From contig NZ_CP146284.1 in the NCBI RefSeq assembly GCF_023744375.2, positions 1,860,001 through 1,924,000 of the forward strand: a stretch of DNA of 64,000 bases, in the 5' to 3' direction. Numbering within the stretch: the stretch's first letter is position 1; the number at the start of each line of letters is the position of its first letter. The notes beneath the pieces are model-generated. The model was not told the origin of the DNA. It did not search any database and saw only the letters and a program-made list of their open reading frames with translations. Of the stretch, positions 1-9,887 are shown piece after piece. The translations under genes were made by a program, and so were the position numbers. This DNA is from Parabacteroides sp. AD58. Its GTDB lineage: Bacteria > Bacteroidota > Bacteroidia > Bacteroidales > Tannerellaceae.

Positions 1-704
1 GAATTACCACTTTATGTCGGAAAACGGGATGGAAGCATACGTCAAATACAATTATTTCCACATGGAGCAGCGGCCAAGATTTAAACCGAATCCTTTTAAA
101 GCCGAAAACTTTTTCTACAATGAAGAACAGGATTACTGTGTCTGTCCAATGGGACAAAAGATGCAGAGGGCAGGCACCAGGCATACGAAAACCGAATCCG
201 GATATGTAGTCGAATATGCCAGGTATAGGGCTGTCAGATGCGAAGGATGTCCGTTAAGATGTCTGTGTTTTAAAGCTAAAGGAAACAGGACGATAGAACT
301 GAATCACCGACTCTGGATATACAAACAGAAAGCCCGGGAACTTCTCTGTTCCGAAGAAGGGCTGAAACACAGAGGGCAAAGGTGCATAGAACCGGAAGCT
401 GTATTTGGACAGATAAAATTCAACATGAACTACAAGCGCTTCCGTCATTTTGGAAAGGACAAGGTTCTCATGGACTTTTCCTTCCTGGCCATCGCCTTCA
501 ATATAAAAAAGATGTGTACCAAGATGAATAAAGAGGGTATAAATTGGCCAATTAAACACCTTTACGGCCTTATTACCGCTCATTTAAGCTATTGGGAACA
601 AAATAATCGAGATTATCTTCAGAATATCGCTGCCTGAAAAAGTTAACTACGCTCTTATCGTTGATAAAGAAAAGAGGGTGAATCGCGTATTACGACACAC
701 CCTC
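1..704 (+). mobile_element. Right part of an IS1182-like insertion sequence
   Basis: The transposase stop is at 635-637. About 67 bp further, GACACACCCTC ends at 704. Its reverse complement GAGGGTGTGTC resembles the terminal inverted repeat of many Bacteroidales insertion sequences, so I place the right boundary near 704. A GAGGGTG copy at 674-680 could form a 7-bp stem with it. The left end, and therefore the target-site duplication, lie outside the window, so the boundary is an inference. Confidence 0.55.
2..637 (+). CDS. IS1182-family transposase, C-terminal part (cut by window start)
   Basis: The reading frame is already open at base 2, so the gene starts outside the window; the first ATG at 14 is internal. 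The visible part has a cysteine-rich stretch (CVCPMGQKM, then CEGCPLRCLCF), as in the DDE_Tnp_1_6 C-terminal domain of IS1182/IS5-like transposases. The segment EAVFGQIKFNMNYKRFR should carry the last acidic residue of the DDE triad. The protein would cut and rejoin the ends of its element. Family placement rests on motif recognition only. Confidence 0.85.
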   Translation, partial: NYHFMSENGMEAYVKYNYFHMEQRPRFKPNPFKAENFFYNEEQDYCVCPMGQKMQRAGTRHTKTESGYVVEYARYRAVRCEGCPLRCLCFKAKGNRTIELNHRLWIYKQKARELLCSEEGLKHRGQRCIEPEAVFGQIKFNMNYKRFRHFGKDKVLMDFSFLAIAFNIKKMCTKMNKEGINWPIKHLYGLITAHLSYWEQNNRDYLQNIAA

Positions 705-733
705 GTTTTCATGAAAAGCCGGCGTATATTTAA

Positions 734-2080
734 TCAGACTGGCTTTATCTGCTTAATCTTTTGATATACATAGTAAAATGCAGGAACCAAGAACAAGTCG
801 GCAAACAGCCAGGCTGTGGCATCGCCTAAACAAACCGCCGTATAACCCCAAACCGGAACAGCTAACAAACTGACTAATATACGGGCGATCATTTCTGCTA
901 CACCTGAGAACATAGACAGTTTCGTGAATCCGGCGCCTTGGATGGAATAACGCAAAATACACAAAAGACCGACTAATGGGAAGAAGATGGCAGACACATG
1001 CAAGTAAAGCATGGCATCTTTCAGAATCTCTGTCTCACCCGGATCAACAAACAAGTACAAGACTTGCTTTGAAGCCAGCATCAATACGGTAAAGGTAAAC
1101 ACTGCATAGATCAGCATCATGCCCACACTCGACTTAATTCCTTGCCAGACACGCTCAGGCTTGCCGGCCCCATAGTTCTGCCCCACATAAGTCGCCATGG
1201 CAATACCTAAACTTTCATACGGACACATAAAGAACATCTTCACACGAGCCGCCGCCGTAAAGGCTGCCACGCAAGCTGTTCCCAACGCATTGTTCGCACT
1301 CTGCAACATGATACTTCCTATTGCCGTAATGGAGAACTGCAATCCCATCGGCACTCCGATTCCCAATAAATTCCCCGCCAGTCTCGGACGGAATTTCCGA
1401 TCATTCTTATCTCCCTGGATAATCTGGAAATGACGGTACATATAAAAATAACACAGAACAGCTGAAACACCTTGAGCTATCACCGTAGCAATACCTGCGC
1501 CCAATACGCCCCAGCCTAAGATCAGAATACAGAACAAATCCAACAAGACATTGAGTACGGTAGAGAATATCAGAAAATAAAAAGGCGTCTTACTGTCGCC
1601 CAAAGCCCGGATAATACTGGCCAGCAGATTATAAAAGAAGGTACACGGCACACCGATAAACGTCACCAGCAAATACAGGTAAGCATCTTCAAATATATTC
1701 TCAGGCGTCTGCATAATGCGCAGAATATTCGAACAGAAAAGACTGGTAATGACAGCAATGGATATAGACATGACAACAGCCAGCTGCAGACTGACAGCCA
1801 CATAACGGCGCATCGTCTCATAATCACGTGCACCGAACTTCTGTGCGACCGGAATACCGAAACCGCAACAACAGCCGTTACAGAAACCCAATATCAGAAA
1901 AACGACAGAAGTACTGGCTCCAACGGAGGCCAACGCATTAATACCTAAAAACTTTCCAACGATTGCCGCATCAATCAGAGAATAAGTCTGCTGTAATAAG
2001 TTTCCCAGCAGCAAAGGCAATGTAAAACTAAAAATGAGCGTCAACGGCTTTCCAGCCGTCATTTCTTTTGAAGAAGCCAT
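734..2080 (-). CDS. MATE family efflux transporter
   Basis: 448-residue polytopic inner-membrane protein, the usual MATE length, with about 12 hydrophobic segments in two MatE halves. The N-terminal GKPLTLIFSFTLPLLLGNLLQQ and the repeat-like IGVPMGLQFSITAIGS in the second half are typical of the NorM/DinF group. Members export cationic drugs or metabolites against Na+ or H+ entry; the substrate cannot be read from sequence. Transcribed alone and away from the next gene. A -7 element TATCTTTG (minus strand, 2108-2101) lies 21 bp upstream of the start. Confidence 0.9.
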   Translation of the reverse strand: MASSKEMTAGKPLTLIFSFTLPLLLGNLLQQTYSLIDAAIVGKFLGINALASVGASTSVVFLILGFCNGCCCGFGIPVAQKFGARDYETMRRYVAVSLQLAVVMSISIAVITSLFCSNILRIMQTPENIFEDAYLYLLVTFIGVPCTFFYNLLASIIRALGDSKTPFYFLIFSTVLNVLLDLFCILILGWGVLGAGIATVIAQGVSAVLCYFYMYRHFQIIQGDKNDRKFRPRLAGNLLGIGVPMGLQFSITAIGSIMLQSANNALGTACVAAFTAAARVKMFFMCPYESLGIAMATYVGQNYGAGKPERVWQGIKSSVGMMLIYAVFTFTVLMLASKQVLYLFVDPGETEILKDAMLYLHVSAIFFPLVGLLCILRYSIQGAGFTKLSMFSGVAEMIARILVSLLAVPVWGYTAVCLGDATAWLFADLFLVPAFYYVYQKIKQIKPV

Positions 2081-2140
2081 AAGGTTTTCTAATTTTGCAG
2101 CAAAGATAGAGAAGATTTAACAGACAGCATTTATTACTGT

Positions 2141-2443
2141 ATGGCAAAAATGTCGAGAATTAAGAAAGAAAAACATATAGTTACCATCATGGTTAAATTA
2201 TATTGCCAGAAGAAAGAAGGTAATACCGAATTATGCCCAAGTTGCCAAGCTTTACTCGATTATGCTTACTCCCGATTAGAGCATTGTCCGTTTGGAGAAA
2301 ACAAAACCTCCTGCGAGAAATGCCCGATTCACTGCTATAAACCAGCCATGCGGGAAAAGATGCGGGAAGTCATGCGATTCAGCGGTCCACGTATGCTTCT
2401 GTATCATCCGATAGCAGCCATCCGACATCTGTTGAACCGATAA
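2141..2443 (+). CDS. Nitrous oxide-stimulated promoter (YgbA_NO) family protein
   Basis: 100 residues with conserved cysteines: YCQKKEGNTELCPSCQALLDYA, then CPFGENKTSCEKCPIHCY. This cysteine spacing and the C-terminal RFSGPRMLLYHPIAAIRHL are hallmarks of the YgbA_NO family. The family is linked to nitrosative stress in enterobacteria; its biochemical role is poorly defined, and the cysteines suggest metal binding. A -7 element TAATTTTG lies at 2090-2097, divergent from that of the MATE gene. It is probably co-transcribed with the peptidase 10 bp downstream. Confidence 0.85.
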   Translation: MAKMSRIKKEKHIVTIMVKLYCQKKEGNTELCPSCQALLDYAYSRLEHCPFGENKTSCEKCPIHCYKPAMREKMREVMRFSGPRMLLYHPIAAIRHLLNR

Positions 2444-2453
2444 AAACAGTCTT

Positions 2454-3212
2454 ATGACCTATTCTGAATTATTACCTTTACTGACAGTAGAAAGTAAAGA
2501 CAACGGAGAAATATTTACACAAACCCGGCGGTTGGAACAAATCAAGAGTCTGCTGCAACATTCTCCTTATGAGGTATTGTATGAAGGGAAACTGTCCATC
2601 ATCTACGGAAAGAAAGATGTTACTCCGGCAAAAGCCCAATTGCTCGTTTCCTCTCACATCGATACGGTATACGACCGTTGTTTCTGTGAAGAATCCGATA
2701 GCTGTTGGAAAGGCACATTCGACAACAGCGCCACCAATACAGCCTTAGTCCAGTTGATGCTGGAAAACAAAATAGGCGACCTTGTGCTGATCGCCTTTAC
2801 CGGAGATGAAGAGATCGAATCCAGAGGAGCTCAGGAAGTCAAGCGCTGGTTTCACCAGCAGACCTGGCATCCGCAAGCCATTCTGGTTCTCGATGTAACA
2901 AACGAAGGCTGGGACGACGCTGTTTCCTTCACGATCGAAAACGACCGTGGCTTCGATCTCCTCACCGCCTATCAACTCATCTCTTCCATCCAGGAGGCAG
3001 AACAGCCCTGTGTCTTCCTGCACGACGCCCTGCCTGATGAAACCTGGATTTATGGAGAAAAACAATCCCCCGACGATCGGAGTTATCCTTGCCTCAGCCT
3101 CTGTCTGCCGGTAGGCGGAGACATGCACAGCGACACCGGTTGTTGGTTGAGGAAGGAAGAGCCGCAAATGTATATGAAGATACTATCAAGACTTTTAGAA
3201 AGCCTGGCATAA
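2454..3212 (+). CDS. M20/M28/M42-like zinc metallopeptidase
   Basis: 252 residues, no signal peptide, so cytoplasmic. The co-catalytic metal pattern is visible in order: SSHIDTVY (His and Asp, about residue 62), GTFDNSATN (bridging Asp), TGDEEIES (catalytic and ligand Glu), VLDVTNEG (Asp), and GGDMHSDTG (late His). This order matches M28/M20 clan MH aminopeptidases or deacylases. It is shorter than M20 dipeptidases because the lid domain is absent. It follows the YgbA_NO-like gene by 10 bp; no functional link is known. Substrate unknown. Confidence 0.8.
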   Translation: MTYSELLPLLTVESKDNGEIFTQTRRLEQIKSLLQHSPYEVLYEGKLSIIYGKKDVTPAKAQLLVSSHIDTVYDRCFCEESDSCWKGTFDNSATNTALVQLMLENKIGDLVLIAFTGDEEIESRGAQEVKRWFHQQTWHPQAILVLDVTNEGWDDAVSFTIENDRGFDLLTAYQLISSIQEAEQPCVFLHDALPDETWIYGEKQSPDDRSYPCLSLCLPVGGDMHSDTGCWLRKEEPQMYMKILSRLLESLA

Positions 3213-3214
3213 TA

Positions 3215-4426
3215 TCATTTTTTCTTATACACTTCATACTGCTTATCGACCATAATCTCTTTAACCGCCTGGATGTAATCAAAGCCATACTTTACATCCG
3301 GCAAGAGATAAGCACCTTCTACCCACTCATTCCATGCATAAATGGTGATCAGCTTGGGCTGTTCGGGATGATTGTCACAATATTCCTTCGCTTTTTGTAG
3401 AAAGGCAGCAAACGATCTGGGCGACTGGTTAAAATGAACCACATCCTTCTGCGTCTTATGAGGGAAACGTGGCGTATCATCCCAACCTATAGAGGCATTC
3501 GGGAAATAAGGGATGGAAACAGCCTCACTCCATTTCTCCAGACGTTCAAAAGCTTCGGTGCCCCATTGGATATAATCTTCCGGATGCGGTCCGCCCCAGT
3601 TATACAAAGTCAAGCTGCTAATTCCTAAAACCTTTATCTGGTTTAAGAAATTATCATTCGGTTCTCCTCCCGTCATTAACTGAATATGTAAACCGGGGAA
3701 ACCGGCTTTTTTCACTTCTGCCCGGAAATAATCCAGTCCTTTACGGGTTTCTTCCAAAGAGCCGAACGTCTTGATCAAATTATCCACACTGAAAACAGAG
3801 AATACCGGTTCACCCTCTATCTTATAATAATTAGGCTGTTTGAAATATTGCTCTATCACCCGCTGTACCACTATCTTGAAGTTAGGCCAATCAATAGCTC
3901 CGTTCCACAACCGGGAATCATCATCCTTATACCGATGCACATTCCAATAATTACGGGCCACATCATGATCGGCCCACATAATATAGAAATTCATCTTCCG
4001 ATTATTCGGCGCTTTCAGAAATCCGTCATTCAAACAACTTTCCAGAAATGGTCCGTTATTAAACCAATACCAATCAAAGATAAAAGTATTTACCCCATGA
4101 TCAGTAGCCAAATCAATCCAACGCTCCATTACTTTCGGGTCATTATCCAATTCATATCCCCACAACGGGACCTTCGGCTGATAATGTCCCGGAAATCGGG
4201 GATTTCCTTTCTTGATAATCTCCCATTCACCCGTACCATCCGGCCACAGCACCTCTCTACCCATCGGGTCGTCATGACACGATGGCCAGATGTAGGCAGC
4301 TACTGTGTATTCGGAAGTTCTTCTCAAAGGCTCTATACTTCCATTTTCTTTGCTATTTGCCTTTATGCCAAGGCTTACTAATGCTAATGTTAACAAAGTA
4401 GCACAAAATACATTACATTCTCTCAT
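3215..4426 (-). CDS. WbsX/GH99-like (beta/alpha)8 glycan-active protein
   Basis: 403 residues with a signal peptide (CNVFCATLLTLALVSLGIKA). Motifs VAAYIWPSCHDD, FIFDWYWFNNGPFLE, FYIMWADHD and ITIYAWNEWVEGAYLLPD are characteristic of the Glyco_tran_WbsX domain, a GH99-related TIM barrel. GH99 enzymes cleave alpha-mannosides; the WbsX branch is found in polysaccharide loci and its activity is not settled. It is the last gene of the SusC-SusD operon (17 bp after SusD), so it probably acts in the periplasm or at the surface on the glycan taken up by that pair. Confidence 0.8.
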   Translation of the reverse strand: MRECNVFCATLLTLALVSLGIKANSKENGSIEPLRRTSEYTVAAYIWPSCHDDPMGREVLWPDGTGEWEIIKKGNPRFPGHYQPKVPLWGYELDNDPKVMERWIDLATDHGVNTFIFDWYWFNNGPFLESCLNDGFLKAPNNRKMNFYIMWADHDVARNYWNVHRYKDDDSRLWNGAIDWPNFKIVVQRVIEQYFKQPNYYKIEGEPVFSVFSVDNLIKTFGSLEETRKGLDYFRAEVKKAGFPGLHIQLMTGGEPNDNFLNQIKVLGISSLTLYNWGGPHPEDYIQWGTEAFERLEKWSEAVSIPYFPNASIGWDDTPRFPHKTQKDVVHFNQSPRSFAAFLQKAKEYCDNHPEQPKLITIYAWNEWVEGAYLLPDVKYGFDYIQAVKEIMVDKQYEVYKKK

Positions 4427-4443
4427 AATATTTTTATTAAAAT

Positions 4444-6144
4444 TTACCAGCCAGGATTTTGTTTCAAATTTGGATTTAGTGTTAATTCATCTTGTGGAAT
4501 CGACCACAAATAATCTTGATTCTCCCGAAACTGATAACCATCCGGAATAACAGTTTTAAAATAATCAAGCAATCCATTCTCATCAACTTTCGAGGCGAAG
4601 TCTGGATATTGGTTCAAATCCACGGGATAACCTTTCGGACGTTTATTCTTAAATAAGGCACAAGCGGCCCATCTCATATAATCTTCGTCCCTTTGTCCCT
4701 CCAATGCTAATTCAACACGTCTTTCTCTCCGGATCTCATAAAGCTCATCCGACACCGGGTACCCATAATCCACCCAATTTTTGTCCAAGCTCTGTGAGTG
4801 GATCTTAAAATCAGGCATACCCACTCTCTGACGCAGTAAGTTTAACACATCATAAGAGACCACCTTATCCAATTCATATTTAGCCTCCGCATAATTCAAT
4901 AGTACCTCACCATAACGTAAGATTATCAATCCTGTCTCGCTTTGAACTTCCCAAGACCTTCCCGCAGCTTGAGATTCTGGATTAGCCGTCTTCTTTACCT
5001 GAAATCCGGTTGTACATAACTGCAAAGCGCCCCCGTCAATTGTAGGACCCGTAAAATAAGCCCCAGTTTCAGCTGCCATTAAATCTCCTGGTATCCAGAT
5101 CGTTGATTTCAATCGAGGATCACAATCTTCTGCAATTTTGGTTAGGAAATCATTCCCTTTTACACTTTCCGCCACATTCAAATAGTCATACAGATCGCCA
5201 TTTTTATCTAAATAAGAGGTAACTAAATCCCAAGTTATTCCCTTGGACTCATTATTATAGGTGACATAACTTTGAGTTTTATTACCAGCACCCTCTGTCG
5301 CATTAAATGCTTTGTATAAAAGCACCTCATTGACATCCGACATATTATCAAATCCAAAAAGATGAAAATAATCGTCTTCCGTATTACCTGTACTATACAG
5401 TCCTACCTGATAATCACCCCGCATTAATTCCTCGGCCGCTTCTATGCAAGCCCTAAAATATTTATTAGGATCAGCATCCGATGTTCCAAACGCCGTATTA
5501 GCGTGGTACTTTTGCCAAGACCCCTCATATAAAGCAACCCTTGTTTTAAAAGCTAATGCCGCTTCTTTATTAATTCGATTATTTCCTACATCCTTCCTTA
5601 AATTAAGATGTGCAATCGCATTGTCCAAATCAGATATAATAGAATCGGCGATCAATATTCGCGAATCCCGGGGATGCATCAATGCTTCTTGATCCTCTAA
5701 CTCTATCACTTTGGAATACCAAGGTATATCGCCATATTTCTTTAACAAATCAAAATAAAACCAAGCCCTAAAGAAATAAGCCTCTCCTAAATATTGTTTA
5801 TAATCCTTATAAGCGCTCTCGCATTTTGAATAATTCTCGAAAAAAAGGTTCACTTTACGGATATTCGCCCATTCTCCCATCCAACTACCAGTAGTTTTGG
5901 TCCGAGTACCATCTAATATAACACTCGGACTACCATTGATCATATCGTCACTATCGAAAGCCATATCCAACATCTGCGATTGAGAACAAAAAGCCGGATA
6001 AAACTGCCTCGTATAATACTCCAACTCTGTCGCAGTACTCCAATAATCATCCATCGTAACTTGATCCAACGGCTGCAAATCTATAAAATCCTCACAAGAG
6101 CAGAAGGCTCCTAACAAAAATATAGATAATAAGATTCTTTTCAT
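4444..6144 (-). CDS. RagB/SusD family surface glycan-binding lipoprotein
   Basis: 566 residues. Signal peptide with lipobox ending at Cys17 (LLGAFCSC). N-terminal EDFIDLQPLDQVTMDDYW, TPR-like helices around EAYFFRAWFYFDLLKKYGDIPW, and the C-terminal ending LNPNLKQNPGW are standard SusD features. It sits as a lid on its SusC partner and delivers oligosaccharide. The gene lies 19 bp after the STN-bearing SusC and 17 bp before the WbsX-like gene, all on the minus strand, so the three form one operon. Confidence 0.93.
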   Translation of the reverse strand: MKRILLSIFLLGAFCSCEDFIDLQPLDQVTMDDYWSTATELEYYTRQFYPAFCSQSQMLDMAFDSDDMINGSPSVILDGTRTKTTGSWMGEWANIRKVNLFFENYSKCESAYKDYKQYLGEAYFFRAWFYFDLLKKYGDIPWYSKVIELEDQEALMHPRDSRILIADSIISDLDNAIAHLNLRKDVGNNRINKEAALAFKTRVALYEGSWQKYHANTAFGTSDADPNKYFRACIEAAEELMRGDYQVGLYSTGNTEDDYFHLFGFDNMSDVNEVLLYKAFNATEGAGNKTQSYVTYNNESKGITWDLVTSYLDKNGDLYDYLNVAESVKGNDFLTKIAEDCDPRLKSTIWIPGDLMAAETGAYFTGPTIDGGALQLCTTGFQVKKTANPESQAAGRSWEVQSETGLIILRYGEVLLNYAEAKYELDKVVSYDVLNLLRQRVGMPDFKIHSQSLDKNWVDYGYPVSDELYEIRRERRVELALEGQRDEDYMRWAACALFKNKRPKGYPVDLNQYPDFASKVDENGLLDYFKTVIPDGYQFRENQDYLWSIPQDELTLNPNLKQNPGW

Positions 6145-6163
6145 AACTCTACAAATTAATTAA

Positions 6164-9100
6164 TTAATAAGTCACTGTTAAACCCACGGAATAGATTCGG
6201 TCAGCTCCATACGTTAAACGTCCAGAGCCTGCAGTCCCCATATAGTTTCCAGAACCTCCTTCCGGAAAACCTACCGGAGCAACGGGGTCTATACCATTTG
6301 GCAATTTAGAGAATGTAAGCAGGTTCTCTCCCGAAAAATAAATCCGGAGCTTTTGTAAATGAAGTTTCGAGGTGATACTCTTCGGGAAGCTATAGCCCAA
6401 CTGTACATTTTGCAAACGCAAATAAGCCGCATTTTGCAAATATCTGGTATTCGCGTGATTCTTATTTTTAGCCTCCTCCGTATCATTCAAATAAGGACGC
6501 GGCCAATAAGCGTCCGTATTTATATTCGCATCGCCCTCATATAAACCACTATATCTCGTTCCCGGCTGATCCCTGAAATAATCTAAATGATCCGGATTCA
6601 GGCAAGACTCCCACCAACCATTAGTAAATCCCCAGAAGATATTCGACATACGATAGAAATACATATCCTTCTTAGCCACACCTCGCCAAAGCATGGAGAA
6701 GTCGAAACCTTTATACGATACACCTCCGCTAATCGTATATTGATAATGGGGCTGATCATTCCCGATAATGGACATATCCCCATGATCTCCTATCGTATTA
6801 GCTCCATTATTTACTTTACCATCCCCATTAATATCCTCGTATTTCAAATCTCCCGTGTTCCAGTTCGCCGCGATATGGGTCAAATCCACCTTGGATACGT
6901 AAGAATCCACCTCCTCTTGCGTCCGGTACAGATCATACACGGTATATCCCCAAATATCACCAACCTCTGCGCCTTCATACCAAGTTGATAGTGTTCCCGT
7001 AGGATTGAAATATTTGGTAACGACAGAGCGATAGTCATATAAGCTTACACCGATATTATAAGACAGACCATTCGCCAACGCATGCTTCCAATTCAAGCTA
7101 ACCTCCCAACCCCGGGTTCGTAACGTAGCGTTATTCTCCTTAGGCACATCCGCTCCAATCACGCCGGGTACAGCCTCCGCTGGTCCAACCATATCGGTAG
7201 TCCGCCGCTCAAACCAATCGGCAGTAGTACTTAACCGATTATCCAAGAATGATAAATCCAAACCGACATTGGTTGTCGTAGCGGTCTCCCATGTCAAGTT
7301 CCTATTAATCAAAGCTGGAGCTGAAGTATATCCCATAGGCCGTGTAGAGCCATATCCAAATATCCAATTCAATTTATCTGCGGATATTGGCATCAACGCC
7401 AAATCACTGTACGGACTAATATTCTGGTTTCCTAACTGTCCCCAAGAGGCACGGATTTTTGTCGAATTCACATACCGTCCTACATTTTCCCAAAAAGGCT
7501 CATTATGTAAATTCCATCCCACGGAGAAAGAAGGGAAAGTTCCCCAACGTCTGCCATTTCGGAATACATAAGAACCATCCCGCCGAACATTCGCCTCAAA
7601 TAAATACCTCTCTTTATAATTATAATTCAACCGGGCGAAATAACTCTCCGTAGCGTTATGTGCTAAGGCCTCAGTCAATACTGCATCACCAGTAGCTGTA
7701 GGAAAAGAAGGGACATTTTCTGATATCAAATCAGTTTTATAACCTTGTAACCAAGATTCATTTCCCTTCTCAAACTGCATACCAACTAAAACTGTAAAAT
7801 CATGCTCCTCTTTAATATTAAAATTATAAGAAGAATAAATATTAGTTGTCCAATATTTCTTTATATACTTTCTTCTCGTTAAATTGTTCGGAATACTAAC
7901 ACCATGTACATACGGCTTGTTATTGATGTCATATATAATTATAGATTTCTCTACTTCTGAAATTTCTTGGTTATAAGTATTATAAGCAAAATCTGCATTT
8001 ATTTTCCAACCATTCAAAGGGCGAATTTCCATTAGAAAAATATTCCATAAATCTATATCATCTTGTTTATCCGTACCCGATTCTATGGAAGGAATATGAG
8101 ATTCAAACATATAATTACCATAACCATCATATAAAGGGGTAATTGGATAATTCCTAGAAATATGACGATACATGAACGAATAATCTCCTTCTTTTGTCAT
8201 ATTAGGTTTTTCTCTAATCTTCTTTGTAAATCGACTCTCATAACCAAAATCCCACCAATCGGTAATAGAGACATTTATTTTCCCAAGCGTATTGATTCGT
8301 TTAAAATAGTCTGTACCAAAATTCAACACACTATTATCATCCACATAGCCTGCCGAGAAATAATACGATACCTTATCCGAGCCTCCTTGCAAAGAGATAT
8401 CATGTTTCTGGTTCACGCTATTTCCAAAATAGATGTCCCACCAATCCGTATTCGCGTAATTCAAATTTGCATTATTCCAAACATCGCCTTCAGGCATCGC
8501 TCCAAAATGAGTAGCTTCCGCCGGCCAATCCGGAATTGAATTCTTAATATACTCAAAATCTCCTTTTTGAAAGGCGATTACCCGTTCTATCGTCTCATCG
8601 CTAAACGGATGCCCTCCCATATTATCACCTGCCTCATTCAAGATACGTGTCCAAGTGTAAGAATCCAAGCTTTCCGGAAGTTTCTGAGCAGTCTTAACAA
8701 TCAAATTTCCCGTATAAGAGACACTCACTTTCTCGTTTTTTTTAGCTTTCTTCGTAGTGACCAATATCACTCCGTAGGGCGCTCTTGCTCCATAAATAGC
8801 GGATGCCGCAGCGTCTTTTAAGACCGAGATAGACTCTATATCATCTGGATTCAAGTTATTCAAGTCACCAGGAAAACCATCAATTACAACATAAGGTGAG
8901 CCACCATTCAATGAACCCATTCCGCGAATAGAGATATTCATCGTAGCTCCCGGTTCAAAACCATCCTGTGTTCCTATGTCAAAATCAAGACCAGGAGATG
9001 CCCCCTGCAACAGTTGTGAAACAGTTGAAGACTGACGATCCTTTAAATCCTTATCAGATATAACATTTACCGCCCCAGTCAAATTCACCTTTTTCTGTGT

Positions 9101-9754
9101 TCCATACCCCACAACTACAACTTCATCCAAAGCCTCAGCGTCTTCTTTTAATGTGATGGACAATGTTTTTTGATTTCCAACTTTAATTTCTTGGTTCGCA
9201 TAACCGATATAAGAGATTTGTAAGGTAGCTCCTTCTTCTACTTCCAATGAAAACTTACCATCCATATCGGTAATGGTTCCATTGGTTGTTCCTTTAACCA
9301 TTACATTAGCTCCGATAACAGGCATACCGGATGGATCAACGATGGTCCCGGTTACAACTTTTCCGGATTGTTGAACCACGGCATCTTTCTGCATCAACAG
9401 GATATTATTCCCCTGCATGGCATAAACAATGTCTGTTCCAGCGAACATTTGATTTAACACTTCGGCAACCGTTTCGTTGTTTACCTGGATCGTCACAGTG
9501 TTGTTCAGATTTACTTTGTCATGATTATAGACAAACAAATAATCTGTCTGCTCTTCGATTTGCTTGATAACATCTTTCGCCTGTTTCTGATTTGCATAGA
9601 TATTAACCCTCAGACTTTGTGAATTTACATTTACTGCAAAGGCCGAAGAGACACATAATACTCCAAATAATGAGGTTAACTTCATTAGTTTAAAAATGTG
9701 CTTAAATTCGGTTAACAACAAGGCATTTGATACCTTGATCAACTTTTTATTCAT
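6164..9754 (-). CDS. SusC/RagA TonB-dependent transporter with STN signalling domain
   Basis: 1196 residues. After a late signal peptide (MKLTSLFGVLCVSSAFAV; ATG at residue 24 is a possible true start) come an STN domain (about 50-115), a CarboxypepD_reg-like domain (about 135-215: GTIVDPSGMPVIGANV), the EVVVVGYGTQKK plug motif and a long beta-barrel. STN domains contact FecR-type anti-sigma factors, so this transporter should both import glycan and signal it. The FecR gene is directly upstream on the same strand, which supports that pairing. Confidence 0.94.
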   Translation of the reverse strand: MNKKLIKVSNALLLTEFKHIFKLMKLTSLFGVLCVSSAFAVNVNSQSLRVNIYANQKQAKDVIKQIEEQTDYLFVYNHDKVNLNNTVTIQVNNETVAEVLNQMFAGTDIVYAMQGNNILLMQKDAVVQQSGKVVTGTIVDPSGMPVIGANVMVKGTTNGTITDMDGKFSLEVEEGATLQISYIGYANQEIKVGNQKTLSITLKEDAEALDEVVVVGYGTQKKVNLTGAVNVISDKDLKDRQSSTVSQLLQGASPGLDFDIGTQDGFEPGATMNISIRGMGSLNGGSPYVVIDGFPGDLNNLNPDDIESISVLKDAAASAIYGARAPYGVILVTTKKAKKNEKVSVSYTGNLIVKTAQKLPESLDSYTWTRILNEAGDNMGGHPFSDETIERVIAFQKGDFEYIKNSIPDWPAEATHFGAMPEGDVWNNANLNYANTDWWDIYFGNSVNQKHDISLQGGSDKVSYYFSAGYVDDNSVLNFGTDYFKRINTLGKINVSITDWWDFGYESRFTKKIREKPNMTKEGDYSFMYRHISRNYPITPLYDGYGNYMFESHIPSIESGTDKQDDIDLWNIFLMEIRPLNGWKINADFAYNTYNQEISEVEKSIIIYDINNKPYVHGVSIPNNLTRRKYIKKYWTTNIYSSYNFNIKEEHDFTVLVGMQFEKGNESWLQGYKTDLISENVPSFPTATGDAVLTEALAHNATESYFARLNYNYKERYLFEANVRRDGSYVFRNGRRWGTFPSFSVGWNLHNEPFWENVGRYVNSTKIRASWGQLGNQNISPYSDLALMPISADKLNWIFGYGSTRPMGYTSAPALINRNLTWETATTTNVGLDLSFLDNRLSTTADWFERRTTDMVGPAEAVPGVIGADVPKENNATLRTRGWEVSLNWKHALANGLSYNIGVSLYDYRSVVTKYFNPTGTLSTWYEGAEVGDIWGYTVYDLYRTQEEVDSYVSKVDLTHIAANWNTGDLKYEDINGDGKVNNGANTIGDHGDMSIIGNDQPHYQYTISGGVSYKGFDFSMLWRGVAKKDMYFYRMSNIFWGFTNGWWESCLNPDHLDYFRDQPGTRYSGLYEGDANINTDAYWPRPYLNDTEEAKNKNHANTRYLQNAAYLRLQNVQLGYSFPKSITSKLHLQKLRIYFSGENLLTFSKLPNGIDPVAPVGFPEGGSGNYMGTAGSGRLTYGADRIYSVGLTVTY

Positions 9755-9823
9755 AACTTTGTTGCAATTAATTTGTTGGTATTCGATTTAATTCCCGTTA
9801 GTGTCAGAATACTGACTTTTTTG

Positions 9824-9853
9824 AGCCGGGTTATGTGGCAGCATTACCCGGCT
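9824..9853. repeat. Hairpin between FecR and SusC genes
   Basis: 8-bp perfect stem AGCCGGGT/ACCCGGCT with a 14-base loop. In the direction of the FecR-SusC transcript it is followed by CAAAAAAG rather than a U-run, so it is not a classical terminator; it may set mRNA processing or relative expression of the two genes. A second small dyad, GTCAG-n4-CTGAC, lies at 9802-9815. Confidence 0.5.
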
Positions 9854-9887
9854 TCTTGTTTTATTCGTTCATTTATCCATAGGCACT